DNA of 64,000 nucleotides from Gnetum montanum (lineage: Eukaryota; Streptophyta; Gnetopsida; Gnetales; Gnetaceae). Both the position numbers and the translations under genes were made by a program. Every line of letters starts with the position of its first letter. Position 1 is the first letter of the stretch. Positions 46,755 through 59,401 of the stretch are shown in pieces. The stretch covers positions 3,830 to 67,829 of the forward strand of contig MNCI01011129.1 of NCBI GenBank assembly GCA_015680685.1, written 5' to 3'. The notes below the pieces were generated by a model. That model saw nothing but the letters and a program-made list of their open reading frames with translations, was not told the origin of the DNA and made no database searches.

Positions 46755-48915
46755 TGTACAACCCAAAATCATCAATGAGAGGCTAAAATGAATGGACACT
46801 GAGAGATCTACGGATGAAATAGTAAGACCCTGCCTTTGCTTGAGGGCAAGCTAGAAATCAATAGAGGTAGAGTGCCTTGAACGGTCTACACACAGATCAA
46901 ATGAGGAATTCCCTGAACGTACGCAATTGTGATGCATTGGGTTATATGTGAACAAATGAAAAACTGAACGTAAATGAATGTAAATTGTTTAAATCATAAA
47001 TAATGAAAATAGAAAATATGTGAACAGGAATAATAATGTAAATTATAAGAATTTGGGCAATAATGAAAACTATTTGTATTAATAAATAATTAGAATGTAT
47101 CCTAGTCAGAATGTAGTTACGGAGTGGTCGCAATGTGGATGTTTAGCCCCGATGGATGAGAGCAAGTGCTGGGAAGATGTAGGTTTTGGATTGCAGGTGT
47201 ACAACATTCAAGTCTGTATGAAGCCTAGCATATGAGATTAATGCCTAGATCTCCTAAGTGTGTCAGATTAAAACTTTTACAACCTTAATCTAGTGAAGAA
47301 AAAGGGATTTATAGGATCTTGGACATAAGATTCAGATCTGGGAGAAGATCAGTGGCTGTGGGGTGAGAAAAATTTGGATCAGGTGATAGGTGTGTGCGTT
47401 GACCGAATGCATGAAATGTTACAATGTATAGTGCAGTGTCCAAGATCTCTTACGTTGGTGTGCATAATGCCCAATGTAAGAACTTGAAACACTGAAATAA
47501 ATGCCAAAAATGCAACAAATGTTAATGTACAAGCATGGATCTGGGTGTCTAGCCTCTGGATCTGCAGTTCTGTGTAGTTTTTGTGCTACCAAAGCCTTTA
47601 GCATGCATGGATTTGGCTCTAATGTGTGCATAGCCTATTCTGGCATCATCATCTAGCGTCCAGTGTCTAGCATCCAGCGTATGGAAGTGTTTATGCTAGG
47701 TTTTAGGCTCTTGGAAGCATGCCAACATGACTAACAACATATGGACTGAAAATAGTGCATTTTGAACCCATTTTTGACCTATGAGACCCATTTTCAGAGT
47801 GGATCTACATTCCATAGTCATGAGGATTCTGTGTGCCAAATTTGGGCTGATTTGGATGTCGTTTTGGCCTTGTTTTGGTTGATTATGCTAGGCATTACTC
47901 TATGCAATGCCTGAAAAAGTAACCCCACCGTCACCAAGTGTTTTTCACTTGTTTTGAGCTCACTTTTGTATGCTGATGCCTATTTGATGTTGGTTGAATA
48001 CTACCTACTCTCTAGGGTGGCTTGGGTGAAAATTTTAACTTTGTTTATTTTTTTTCAAGCTTGTTTAATTTGGTCACATCGAGCTTACGCTGTGCAGCAT
48101 GACCAAAGTGTGGCCTCAGCGTGACCAAGCTTAAGTGGCATGCTTGAAGCCCAAATCTTGATTTATAAAGCTTGTGAACATGTAAAATTATTTTCTAGGT
48201 CTTGGGAGTTTAATTCATGTCAAAATTCTACCTGGAGGTGCCTGAATTAAGTCATTCTTGTTTGGTTACATTGTGCAGCGTCTGAAAATGTAACCCCAGC
48301 GTCACCAAGTCAAAATGGCATATTTGAGGCTCAAATATGGATTTTTTGAAGCTTGTGAATAAGTAAGAGTGCTACCAGTCCCTGTGCATTTCTCTATTCT
48401 CAAAGATGCTACCTAAAACTACTTTTTCCCCCTATTTTTGCTTGGCTACGTTGTTCTTATGTTGTGCAGCGTTTGAAAAGTAACCCCAACGTCACCAATT
48501 GAAAATACCTCATTTAAGGCCCAAAGTTTAATTTTCTAGAGGTTGGGAGCTACTAGGGACCTTGGTGAAGCTCATGGGGGGCTCCTTGTGCCTAATTTCA
48601 GCCTATTTTGACTCAGTTTTGGGGTTTCAAAAGTTGGTGACGCTAATCCTTACGCTGTGTAGTGTAAGAAAATGTAACCAAAGTGTACTGAGCCAAAACC
48701 AGGAATTTTGAGTCCAAAAATTTTGATTCTAGATGTTGGAAGTTAATGCAGCCACCTATGGGCCTCAAGGGGACATTTAGTATTGAATTTTGAACCATAG
48801 GGTACTGTTTTGAAGGCCTCCAAGTTTGGTCATGTTGTATTCATGCTTGGATAGCTACATGACTTAGCTTGAATCTTGTTCGAAACTGCTAGGCCAAAAT
48901 TTTGTGGTGTTTTCA
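46755..48915 (-). mobile_element. Solo LTR E in the leader of D
   Basis: 2161 bp with the termini of this group: minus strand TGAAAACACCACAAAATTTT (48915) to GGTTGTACA (46755). Flanks are GCGAT (46750-46754) and GCGAC (48916-48920), a TSD with one C/T change. There is no internal region, so it is a solo LTR left by LTR-LTR recombination. It holds TATA-like TATAAAT (minus, near 47313) and words such as ACGCTGTGCAGCG and ACCCCAGCGTCACCAAG at about 47880-48680. Confidence 0.8.
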
Positions 48916-49155
48916 GCGACCGCTCTATAGCACATGTGATGGGCTATAGAACACATGTAATACTACAATAAGACAAGCTAGTCAACTGGTGATGAGAGGT
49001 CTTGTGTTCTGTAGGGCTCGTGGGGAACCATCAAGGTGACCGATCTGCATCGCAGAAAGCGTAAACAACCGCAAAAGGGTGTCACATTTATGCTTATGCA
49101 TATTAGGGTGTAGAAGGCTCACAAAACTACCTTGACATGTGAAAAATACACCAAA
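48916..49155 (-). repeat. Leader tandem repeats of D, part 2
   Basis: Further units with GGAACCATCAAGGTGACCGATCTGCA. It is continuous with 46430-46754 once solo LTR E is removed and matches B's leader. Confidence 0.65.
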
Positions 49156-49181
49156 AGGCCCTCCTTCTAGCACTAGAAAAC
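49156..49181 (-). promoter_or_regulatory. Mutated primer-binding site of D
   Basis: The minus strand reads TAGTGCTAGAAGGAGGGCC a few bases after the LTR end. TGG has become TAG compared with B and C. Confidence 0.5.
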
Positions 49182-50124
49182 TGTAGCTACTAAAAATGTC
49201 GGTGGTTGGAAAACACCGAGGAGTCGACAGGCGCGACAGTTTTGACCCTGTATCCGCGGGAGGGCCATGCTGGGTGTGTGCGGATACGAGGTGCCCTGAA
49301 TAGTTTGGTTGATTAGACAGGGACTTAATCAGTGTCTATATAGCCTTTTTTAATATATAACTTGGAAATAGGAATGAAAATGCGAAGTAATGTTTGAAAG
49401 TAAATAAAGTAGAAAACAATGCGACACACGATAATAACTAGGAAAGAAAGTAAAATGCAGTTAGAAGAATGCACCACTCAGAAGCTACAAGTTTTCTCTA
49501 TCAAGGTGGATACAATCATTGCACAATGTGAAAAAGTGTAGAGATCCTGAGGGTAACCAGGACATATAGAGCAAAATAGGTTGTGCCCTTGGGTGCAGAC
49601 ATAGGTGTTGATGATGCGGGGTACTACCAAGGTGGTAGAAACGAGAGAGAACAAAATGCCAACTAAAAATGCTAATTGTTTACAGTGTCAAATAGAAAGC
49701 TTAGAATGGTTAATGTTACAATGCCAGAGAGAGGAAGAGTCGAAGCATTGAAAAAATTCTAAACCCTTTGAATGTTGCCCATTGGGGTATTTATAGGACC
49801 AAGGGCATGCGAAGGGGGTAGTTTGGATGCCACGTGCCTTGGGCCCATGTTGACTTGTTGGTGCGGCATGTGCCATGCATGACCATTGGACCTGCATGAC
49901 TACTATAATGCGAGCCCTGCCATGCTATAACTATGAGCCTACCATGCCCTAATTGCGCCGTCAGCATCTAGAGATGTGTGCCAACAGTCCAATTAGGTGA
50001 AGTGCATTGATGTCGTACAACCACCCACATGCTTTGCTGTGTTTTGTAGCATAGCATGCTCAGTGTAGCATGGTGATTTTTCATGCATTTCACTACATGT
50101 GTGTTGCATGCTTGCTATGCTATG
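49182..50124 (-). repeat. Truncated 5' LTR of element D
   Basis: It is collinear with 30561 to about 31495, that is, the R/U5 side and part of U3. At TATG (about 50124) homology stops and B's protease-end region begins. About 0.6 kb of LTR is missing. Confidence 0.8.
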
Positions 50125-50181
50125 AAGCAAAAGGTGGTGAATGTACAAGGGACAGAAATTGGGCAAGAGGTAGTGGGGTTT

Positions 50182-53100
50182 CTACGCTATGCGTAGCTGC
50201 TTCTTGACCTATCATGGTTGATCAGAATCTAAGGCTGAGGTACCTTGCCAGGGCTCTCGTCCACATCCTTATCCGCTGCTTGGAAGGGCAACTCAACCCA
50301 TGCACTTTTGTTTTGGAGACTGGTCTACTGGGCCAATTTTCCCACTGGATGTTTAGTGCGAGCATAAGTAGGTGCTTCATTCTCAGAGGTTACGACCTCT
50401 GAGCCCTGCACTATGTCTACATTACTGATAGCTTGTGCTGCTACTTTGTCATCATGGATCACCACCTCCCTGCCCACATATGGTAGGTGGATTTCCTGAT
50501 GTATGGGTGAGGAGACAGTGCTAAGTTGTGCTAACCATGATATCCCCAAGATCAAGTTAAACCTAGGCATTTCCTCAACCACAATGAACGTCACGTTTGT
50601 GGGGAACTAGTCCCCTTCTATGAAGTTTATGTGAATTTTGCCTTTCACCAAGATGTCTATCCCATTGAATGACCTTAGACACAATGTTGCTATGGTTTTG
50701 ATCTAGTCGACCAAGCCCAACTTGTCCATAATAGGGAAGGGGATGACATTCATGGCAGCCCCATCATCAACGTGTATTCTTCAGATCTGGTGTTGGCTAT
50801 CCTGAATTGTGATGAAAAGAGGTGTCGTGGTCACCTAACCCCTTTCAAGATCTTCCCTAATGGCATCATTGCTAAAATTCAATTGGGATGGCTTAGGCTC
50901 TATGGGTACAAAGGGAAGCATGACTGAGTGGATCACTTCCTCTTCTGTTGGCATGTCTTCGTCAACTGGAATTTCTATCAACATGTGGATCAGAGCCTCG
51001 CAGTGTGGTATAGATGTCATGATCAGGTCGTACAGGCTTAGCACGTAGTGTTTTTCTATTTTAAAGCCTGCTTAACCTAAGTGAGGGAATCCAAAAGGTT
51101 TTGGCCACCCTCCTGTCCAATGCTTTCCTCTTCTTTGATTCATCCTAGAAGAAAAATTTCTAGAGGAGGGGCAACTTCAAATCTAGGTTCAGACACTTTT
51201 TGGCAAGGCAATGTGGGCTGTGCTATTATGGAAATGTTCATCTTGGGTGATGAAGATGTAGGTGCAAGGAGTGGAGATGTAGGCTTGGAAGTACCAAGGG
51301 TGGTACTTCCTCTCGACGTCTCGTCTACAAAGCATACTTCTCATTTTTTAGGATGAGAAGGTTGTTCAACTGTCTTATGCGAGGTAGGAGTTTTTGAACG
51401 AGTGGGCCCCTTAATGATGAAAGGAGCTAACAGTGTTAGTGGGAAAAGTAGTGTGGTTTTACTAAAAGGTGGCATAGAGATGGATGCCCATGGTGGGACT
51501 CTCAGAACTAACGGATGTTGCAAGCTTTGATTAGCTACTCGTGGTGCTGGTGCACTACATTGAGGCACATAGACCACAAATAGCTGCTGGGGTGGCCTAG
51601 GATCATCATCAATGTTGATGGCATTGATAACATAACCAACATTGTTGGAATTAAGGGGATCTATGTAGACATGCATAGATTGGTTTTCAATACATACTAG
51701 GTTGCTTTCATCCAGCACCAATTTTCCCAGGTTAATCAATCTCTAGATGTCATCTTGCAACACCACATAGTAATTTGTGTTGTGACCACACTGTTGGTGG
51801 TAGTTATAAAACCTGTCTAGCCTAAAACCCTTAGGAACTAGGGGCTCATTGGGTAGCGCCAAAGAGGGGTTCCTAAGGAGCTCGCAATAGTGTTGATTTC
51901 TGTTGATTGCTTCTTGTGACATTTGCTTGTATTGCATGTACCTCGTTGCCAATAGCTGCTTTAGAAGTTCTAAAGGCTTAAGAGGCAGTGGGGTGTACTT
52001 TGAGCGATCTTTACATTCAAAGTTTGGCTTGGGTTATGCAGATGTCTCAGGTGTGGGTACTGGAGGCTACGACATGTTTCCCTATTTGGGCATGGGGTTA
52101 GTTGTGGGTATGGCTAGTTTCTTGTTGCTCTTGTTACCATTGTTGCTAGGTCTAAGCTTGGCCTTGATTGCCACAATGACCACTGTGGTTGTCGGGGCCT
52201 TACCCTTGTCCTTCTTTATGAAGGTATTTTTGTAGGCTTGAATAAGAGTGCGAGGGGAATGGTAGTATAGTTTAGACTTGATAAAGTCATTCACTACACC
52301 TTTAAAGATAGCCAACATATGGGCTTCCATGATGGGCTCATGGATTTCTTTGAGGGTCGCACTCCATTACTAGATGAACTTCTAGATTGGTTCCAGAGGT
52401 TCCTGCTTCACACCCATCAACTAATCCAGCGTGATTTACGGCTTCAAGTTGTACTTGAAATGTGTCACAAATTGGGTCAAAAGCTCTTCTAGAGTTGAAA
52501 TGCATGAGTGTGGTAGTGCGTGATACCAATCTAAGGCCCTCCCAGCTGGGGACATGGAAAAGACACAAATGATCATGTACGGCCATTGTTGGAATAGGAG
52601 AGACTCAGACCTAAAGGTAACTAGATGTGCGTTGGGATCTTCCTTCCCATCGTACTTCATGAAGTATGGGAGAGATCCCTAGGGGTAATGTCAGAGTAGG
52701 GATTGCAAGCCTAATAAGGTCGTCCTAGTAAAAGTCCATGACTTGTACTGTGTTGGACCCGACAGCCTTGAGGTATTTGATTTCCTCAGTGAGGATCTAG
52801 ATGAGTTGGAACTCTTGGTCTAAACCCTGCGATGTTGTAGGTGGTTGGGAAACTGCCAAGGTAACCCCTACCTATGGAATGGCTGAGGTGGCCGCATGAC
52901 CTATCAGCTGTACCATTGGGGTAGCCCCCGTGAGCAGTGCTGCTTGCACCATCCACCACCTGGAAGGTTGTGCTGTTGGAGCAGCAACTGCATTTTGAGC
53001 CATTAGATAGGCTACTTGTGTCACCAATGGAATAGACCATAGCCCTGTGTTAGGTTTTACTATTTGTGGGATTTGGTAGGTCTAAGCACTAACATAATGA

Positions 53101-53939
53101 GACATCTGCAATAGTTGTGGAATAGGCAAAGAAGTGAATGGGGTCCACCACGTGGATGGCCTGGGCCCGCCATAGTGGATGGAACAGATGTGATCGTAGG
53201 AATCGAAACGAAAGTTGAATATGATTACAAAGTAGGTATAGTATGGACATGTGGTAGGGTAGCTGTGATTGGTGCGTGATGTGCTATAGGAATGGACTAA
53301 TGAACAATTTGCGGAGGCATAGTTGCTGCAAATGAAACAGGGGAATAAGGGAGTTGATACGCTAGGAAGGTGACATGCCTACCCATTACGGTTGTAGTTG
53401 CAGGCTGTAGGAGTGTAGGCATGATGATAAAGGGAGCAGTGATAGGCAAAGGGCTGGCCCAAAAGGACTGCGTAGGAGGGACAAGAATGGGTTTGGTTGG
53501 ACCTCCCTCATTGGATTGGGAATCAAGTTCCTCTTGTTCATCTTGAAAAGTGTCATCCTAGTTAGACGTCGTGTCCTATTGCTCCCTAAGTCTAGCCAAC
53601 TAGATTAGCTAGTCTAGCAGCCTTTGGTTTGTTTATGTCAAAGGTATGGAAGTGTTGGGAGTGGGAACAAACTCCTTCCCATTGTAGTAAGGAAACTTGA
53701 GACTATGTTTGCTTTCAAACTCACATACGTCCAAAGGTAGGTTTTCTTGAACCTTCGCATAGAGGAAGTTATAATGCTCATGGTGCTGGGCCATGCCCTC
53801 AGGTCCTCAGGTTTTGATCCTTGAGGGATCGACACATTTCCAGCATTGGGTTCAATGGTTTTTCGGCACTAGTGGTGACTTGAACCATGATGGGAACCTC
53901 TACATTGAAGGTATTAATAGCAATAGTTGTAGAAGTCAT
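50182..53939 (-). pseudogene. gag-pro: gag-pro of element B
   Basis: Minus strand. Start ATG at 53939 (MTSTTIAINTFNVEVPIMVQ), then a Pro-rich stretch, a capsid region at 52660-52082 (MKYDGKEDPNAHL, GRALDWYHALPHSCI), and a knuckle region at 51800-51743 (NYHQQCGHNTNYY, with the first Cys replaced by Asn). Protease has VDDGAA near 50765 and FNLILGISWL near 50560. A basic VKKQLRIA end precedes a TAG at 50184-50182. Many stops and frameshifts. Downstream parts of B up to the antisense gene are deleted at about 50124. Confidence 0.85.
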
Positions 53940-54059
53940 TGTTACTAAGCTAGAAAGTTTTACAAATGTGAAAATCAAGAAAATCAGAAAGCTAAAAAAG
54001 TTTGCCAACTGATTAGAGTAAATAATTTGGAAAGTGATAAAAAAGAAAGGCAATCAAAA

Positions 54060-54382
54060 AGGCTTTATGTCTTACCGGGCTCCTGAGGAACCGTCGAGGC
54101 GACTAACCTGTACCACATGATGCATAAAAAACTATGAAGGGTGTCATGTTTAGGCTAGTGCATGATAGGATATAGGGTGCGTGAAAGACTACCATAAGAG
54201 AGGAAAGTCAATTGGCGACCAGAGGTTTTATATCCTCTAGGGATCCCAAGGAACCATCGAGGTGACCGATCTACACTGCACGACACATAAACAATCACAA
54301 ATAGGTGTCATATTTATGCTAATGTGTATCAAGGTGAGAAAGGCTTACAAGACTACCGTGACATGCGGAGAAGGCACTAAAA
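54060..54382 (-). repeat. Leader of element B with tandem units
   Basis: It contains two units with GGAACCRTCGAGGYGAC and TGTCATRTTTAKGCTARTG, as in D's leader. Non-coding. Confidence 0.6.
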
Positions 54383-54401
54383 GGTCCTTCTTCTAGTGCC
54401 A
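54383..54401 (-). promoter_or_regulatory. Primer-binding site of element B
   Basis: The minus strand reads TGGCACTAGAAGAAGGACC, seven bases after the LTR end. It is nearly the same as in element C. Confidence 0.7.
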
Positions 54402-54408
54402 GAGAAAC

Positions 54409-56001
54409 TGTAGTGATCGAAAACGTTGACGGTTGGAAAAACGCTGAGGGGTCGTCGACCGTTAGCAATCTTGACCTCATTTTTGTAGGAGGGTCGTGCT
54501 AGATGGAATAGAAATGGGGCATCCTGAATGGTATGGTTGATCAGATAGGGACTTAGTTAGTGTCTATATAACCTTTTGCAATGTGTGATTTGAAAATGAG
54601 ACTGACAAAGAGAAGTAATGCTTAAATGTAGAGGAAACAAAATACAGTGTAAAATGCAATAAAAGAAATAGAAATCAACGTAAAATGCAATAGTAAATGG
54701 GAAATAATGTAAAATGCAATAGAAAAATGCACCACTTTGAAGCTATAACCTCGCTCTATCAAGATGGACACAATCGGTTGCACAGCGCGAGGAAGTGCAG
54801 AGATCCTGAGAGTAACCAAGACGTGTAGAATGAGATAGTTGTGCACTTGAACATGGGCTCAGTCGTTAATAATGCAAAGTTCTACCAAGGTGGTAGAAGA
54901 GAACAGGATAGGATGCCAACTAAGAATGCTAACTATTTACAATGTTAAACAAAAAGCTTACAACGCTTGAGATTATAGTGCCAACCTTTTGCTCATAAGC
55001 CAACCAGACTGTTAGCTAACCAGATTGCTGAGAAAACAGACTGGGGACTGAAAATATTTGAAAAAGGAGGATGCCAAAAGTGCTAGAGATCTGGAGAGAC
55101 AATGTGCTTGAGAATGTGAAAAATCCAAAGAGCTAGCCAGAGTTTAAGCGTCACTCATCGAGGTATTTATAGAACCAAGGGCATGTGAAAGATGCGGTTT
55201 GAGCACCACATGGCTTGGGCCTATGCTAACTTGTCTATGCTACGTGTGCCTGCATGAACATTGGGCAAGCCTACCACACTATAATTACAAACCTACCATA
55301 CCATAAAAATGCTATTAAAGAAATGGTGCAATTAGGTGAGGTGCATTGAAGTCACGTACCCGCTTGCCACTTTGCTATGCTCTGTAGCGTAGCGTCTTGT
55401 TAAGCATCTTGCTGCATGTGTAGAAAGCCTTTGAAATGTGCAGCCTATTCATTGTATGTTTGCTACGCTATGCTACACTATGTAGCGTAGCGTAGTGTAG
55501 TGACTGGCCTTAGTCCCAAAAACATCGCCAATCTGTAAAGTTTTCCTTTTGGACTGCAAAGTTTGTGAACTTGCTGATCCCGCACTTTGAGTTACCTTCT
55601 ATTAACTTATATAGAATTGCTACACCTTGCTATGCCATGTAGCTAAGCATAGCGTAGCAGCAAATATGACCTAATGTTGGCCAAGTTCGTCGCTTTCTGA
55701 TGGAAGGAGACATTGCCAAAGGACTTGAAGTTAGGCGAGGGGGCTAATTGTCCAGCTTTTGCTACACTATGCTATGCTGCGTAGCACACCATAGCGTAGC
55801 ACTATTCTTCTACAAATGTCTTCTAAAGTTTGCTACGCTACATGTCGTAGCATAGTGTAGCAAGACTCCTTGACATAGAAAACTTGCCAAAGCAGACAAT
55901 CTGAAAATCAGAGCATCCATCTCCCGAAGAACTACCATAATGTTGTGCATTTTGCAAAGACCTGGTGAAGCAAGAATGTCTTCGAATTTTGGGGTGTTTC
56001 A
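54409..56001 (-). repeat. 5' LTR of element B
   Basis: 1593 bp, minus strand TGAAACACCCC (56001) to CACTACA (54409). It pairs with 4742-6321. GCTACGCTATGCTACACTA words lie at about 55360-55860. TATA-like CTATAAATA (minus) is at 55172-55164. Confidence 0.88.
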
Positions 56002-56006
56002 CTCAG
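56002..56006. repeat. Right target-site duplication of element B (CTCAG)
   Basis: Partner of CTTAG at 4737-4741. Both encode the same point of A's RNase H. Confidence 0.75.
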
Positions 56007-57956
56007 AGCTATCACTAACAACATCTATGAATCAAGTAGGATAGCTAGATGGAAAGTAATGATTGCTAAGTTTGACCTACGCTATGTAACCCAATCCTCC
56101 ACTAAAGGTCAAGTAGTAGTCAATCAATTGACCACTTCACCAACACAAGATCAAGTGACAATCAATCCTAAATTCCCTGATTAAAGCATCAATAGCATCA
56201 ACATTGTGCCTGATAGCTATGATTCAATCCTTCACTTTGATGGAGCTTCAACTTCCTGAGGAGGAAGTGCTATAGCCATCATAACGTATCCCTCTACAGA
56301 AATTCGACCCTTTGTCTATTGACTAACCTTCCCTTGTACGAATAATGTGGCAGAGTACAAAAGTCTTCTTAGAGGTATTATAGTGGCACTAACTTCAAGA
56401 ATCACACATCTTGTAGTTCGAGGTGACTCACTGTTAGTAATCAATCAAGTCACAGAGGTTTACACATGCAAGGCTCCTCATTTGCAACCATATTGTGACT
56501 TAACTAAACACTTGTTGAAACAATTGATCAATGTAGATGTGCAACATATTCCTAGGAATGAAAATACCATTGCTGATGCACTTGCTACACTAGCCTTAAA
56601 CATGACACCTGAGATGTTCCATGCATTGCCCAATTCTATAACAAACTGTCCCAAACCTATAACCGACGCTCTTGAAGAAATACCCATAGCGTCCGTCAAC
56701 ATTACACAAGCCATAGAATGGTATGATGACATAAAAGAGTACCTTCAACAAGGTGAACCATCATAACATTTGACAAGTGCCCAAAAAGATGCAGTACAAA
56801 AATGCTCTCAAAAATATGCATTAATAGGAGACATCTTGTTTCACAGATCCTATGAAGGCATCCTGTTGATGTGCATCAGTAGGATCGATGATCATACAAT
56901 CATGGAACAGGTTCATGAAGGACTTTGCAAAGGGCATATAGCACCCAAGGCAATGGCAATGAAAATTAGACGTTTCGGCTACTACTGTCTAGACATGGAG
57001 TACAATTTCTTCTCTAGGGTCAGGAAATGTAACATTTGCTAAAGGCATGATAACCTAATACATGTGCCACCTAATGAGTTGCATACCACACAAATCACAT
57101 GGTCATTCCAAAAATGGGGATTAGACATCATTGGGCCAATAACACCACCATCTTCAGTAGGACATAGCTTCATCATCATTGCAACCAAATATTTCATAGA
57201 ATGTGTAGAAGCTATCCCCCTTAGGAAAACGATGTCTAACATGTTTGTAATTTCATATTAGAAAACATTGTGACTCGCTTTGGTATCCCGATGACCATAG
57301 TCACCGATAATGGGCCATAGTTCAGCAATACAGATACTAAAATATTCTGTGAAAGCCTAGGTATTAAACACTCATTTTCATCACCATATTACCCACAGAG
57401 CAATGGCCAAGCAAAGTCTAGGAAAAAAATAGTCATCATGGTGATCAAAAAGATGTTGAATCAGAGTAAGAGATGGTGGCATGAGTAAGTAATCTATGCA
57501 TTATGGGCATACCAAACAACGCATCGAATGTCCACAGGTAAAACACCATATAGCCTTGTACATGGTTCTGAAGCTATCTTACCTTTGGAGTTATAGGTTC
57601 CCTCATTGTGAATAATGCTCTCTAGCCTCCTCGATGAAGGACAGAACAATGAGCTATGCATTATTGACCTTGAATCGATGGAAGAAGAAAAGGCATAAGC
57701 ACTTGATCAAATTGAATGGTATCAGAGACAAAAATGGAAATGTCATCAACATAATCCACATAAGTAGCCAATCAAGCAAGGTGACCTAGTTCTCAAGGTG
57801 GTCCATGAACACTTGGACAAATTCTCAGCTAACTGGGAAGGGCCTTACTTAGTCATCAAGGCATATGATAACGGGGCATTCAAACTCACCAACATGCATG
57901 AAAATGAGTTTGCCAATCCTGCAAATCATGTGTACCTAAAACCATTCTATGTATAA
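56002..57956 (+). pseudogene. pol: pol of element A, second part: RNase H end, archaeal-type RNase H, integrase
   Basis: It begins LRAITNNIYESSRIARWKV, the direct continuation of the gypsy RNase H at 4741. The second RNase H follows (ILHFDGAST near 56230; NVAEYKSLLRGI; VVRGDSLLVINQV at 56347-56766). Integrase has GLCKGHIAPKAMAMKI, GYYCLDMEY, WGLDIIGPITPPS and VTDNGP. The E helix region near 57410 reads QAKSRKK, so the catalytic Glu appears lost. NWEGPYLVIKAY follows. The end is TAA at 57954. TAG lies in DNGP-F and after LPLEL (57595). Confidence 0.88.
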
Positions 57957-58285
57957 TGAGCTCTAGGTATGTAATGGTCCTGGCATCATGACCTAAAACT
58001 GATACCATAGAACAATCCGGGAGCTATGACTTAAAACTAATACCACAGAGCATCCTGGTATTATGATAGTAAACTAACACCATAAATATCTGTCTGGTAT
58101 GATACTAAACTAACATGCTTGTCCATCAGAGTCCACTAAGACTACAAACTAGCTTGCTCTTCATAGTCCTCCATGACTGTAAACTAGCACTACACTGTCC
58201 GCTACGACGATAAACTAGAGACGTCCAAAGGATTATGACATGAAAATAATCCATAACAATATGCTAAAACTACAAACTAGTGACA
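57957..58285 (+). repeat. Post-integrase TAAACTA repeat array of A
   Basis: Units such as GTCCTGGCATCATGACCTAAAACTGATACC, GTCCACTAAGACTACAAACTAGC and GTCCGCTACGACGATAAACTAG. They are near copies of C's array units. Confidence 0.75.
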
Positions 58286-59387
58286 TCATCAACAACATGG
58301 CATCATTTAAAAAGACATGCTGCTGTAGTCGACTGTATGTGCTCCCAAAAAACTTGCCGCATGATTTGTCACATAGACCTGGATGAAACTGATGTTGTTC
58401 AAGATTTTGTTTACCTTGAAACTCCACATGATGGCTCCATTCCGTCGGCTACATTCAATTTTAAAGTGTTTAGCTAACTGAATCATTTGTGGTTTTCTTG
58501 TCCCCTTGGAGTTGTGTTTGTAGGATAACATGGTTGAGGCGTTCGTGCACAGATGCACTTCATTGTTACGACAAGGTATCACATTCTTCCTGATGCTCGC
58601 AACTAGGTTAATCAATCCGCTCATAAGTACATTTCCAACTCCTGATGCATTCCCTATTCCTCATCATGTTCTCCTTACCCTACTCAGTTATAGTCCCTTG
58701 ATACAATATTCATCCCAAAACTCTTGATGCACTATTGCATACTGTGATTCTCGAAGAAGTTGCAACACAAAACACAACGCATAGCACATGATACAAATGT
58801 AAGCATGTGAGCATGAGTACAACACTAAAAGGCAAGTTCTTTCAAAAGGACAAAAAAATGGTCAAAGAGAAAAATGCCTAGAAAAGATCTTCATGACCCC
58901 ATTGACATCATAGACTAAAGACCATTGGCTCTTCTCATACAAGCCCTAGGCGAGAAGGAAATTGTCTTAGAAAAAAAACACTTGTGTCTCAAATGATCAT
59001 GTTGCACATCATTTGTTGGCTTTCTCTATTTACAATGGGCTTCCTTAAACATGAAACAAGGGTCCTATTTCTCCAAGGATTGCACCTCTTATGCCTTGGT
59101 TTCAAGTCTGCTATACATTCGTTGTTGACAAGGACTACAATCTAGCTCGTTCACATGAGAGCATTCCTCTCCCGTAGTTAAAACAATGACACCCTTTGAT
59201 CAACCCCTAACCCCCTCCAGTTACAATCTTCTTTACCTAAACTAAATTCTCCTCAATCCAATGTACTTTTGAACATGTTGTGATGACATCTAGCCAAGGG
59301 CTGATGGACAATGCTTTGTACTTGGTTGTTCATGGTGTTTTGTACTTCTTTGTCAATGCCTCTCGAGTGGATTCCTCCAAACATCAA
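58286..59387 (+). other. Post-integrase untranslated region of A
   Basis: No recognisable gene. It contains the conserved block GGTTTTCTTGTCCCCTTGGA then GTTGTGTTTGTAG|GAT (58491-58524), shared with C and F. Confidence 0.5.
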
Positions 59388-59401
59388 CAAAGAGGAGCCA
59401 A
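59388..59401 (+). promoter_or_regulatory. Polypurine tract of element A
   Basis: CAAAGAGGAGCCAA precedes the 3' LTR. It has one base changed against C. Confidence 0.65.

Larger units (their letters stand above)
30561..50124 (-). mobile_element. Element D: minus-strand Tat/Ogre-like retrotransposon, 5' LTR truncated
   Basis: Read on the minus strand: partial 5' LTR (50124-49182), PBS, leader with tandem repeats and solo LTR E, gag-pro (46284-42627), spacer repeats, the antisense gene on + (37786-42178), spacer repeats, pol (36859-33386), post-integrase region and 3' LTR (32122-30561). It entered the intron after exon 7 of B's antisense gene. CTTAT (30556-30560) would be the left TSD, but the right end is lost: at about 50124 the LTR passes straight into the protease end of B. 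It is close kin to B; the two align in every part. Confidence 0.88.
4742..56001 (-). mobile_element. Element B: minus-strand Tat/Ogre-like retrotransposon hosting elements C and D
   Basis: Read on the minus strand: 5' LTR (56001-54409), PBS, leader, gag-pro (53939-50182), [deletion and element D], the antisense gene on the + strand (11993-15660 and 30049-30529, split by element C), pol (11245-7800), a post-integrase region, a polypurine tract and 3' LTR (6321-4742). Both LTRs begin TGAAACACC and end CTACA. By eye they differ much more from each other than the two LTRs of C do, so B is the older insertion, as nesting requires. Without C and D it would be about 17 kb. Confidence 0.85.
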
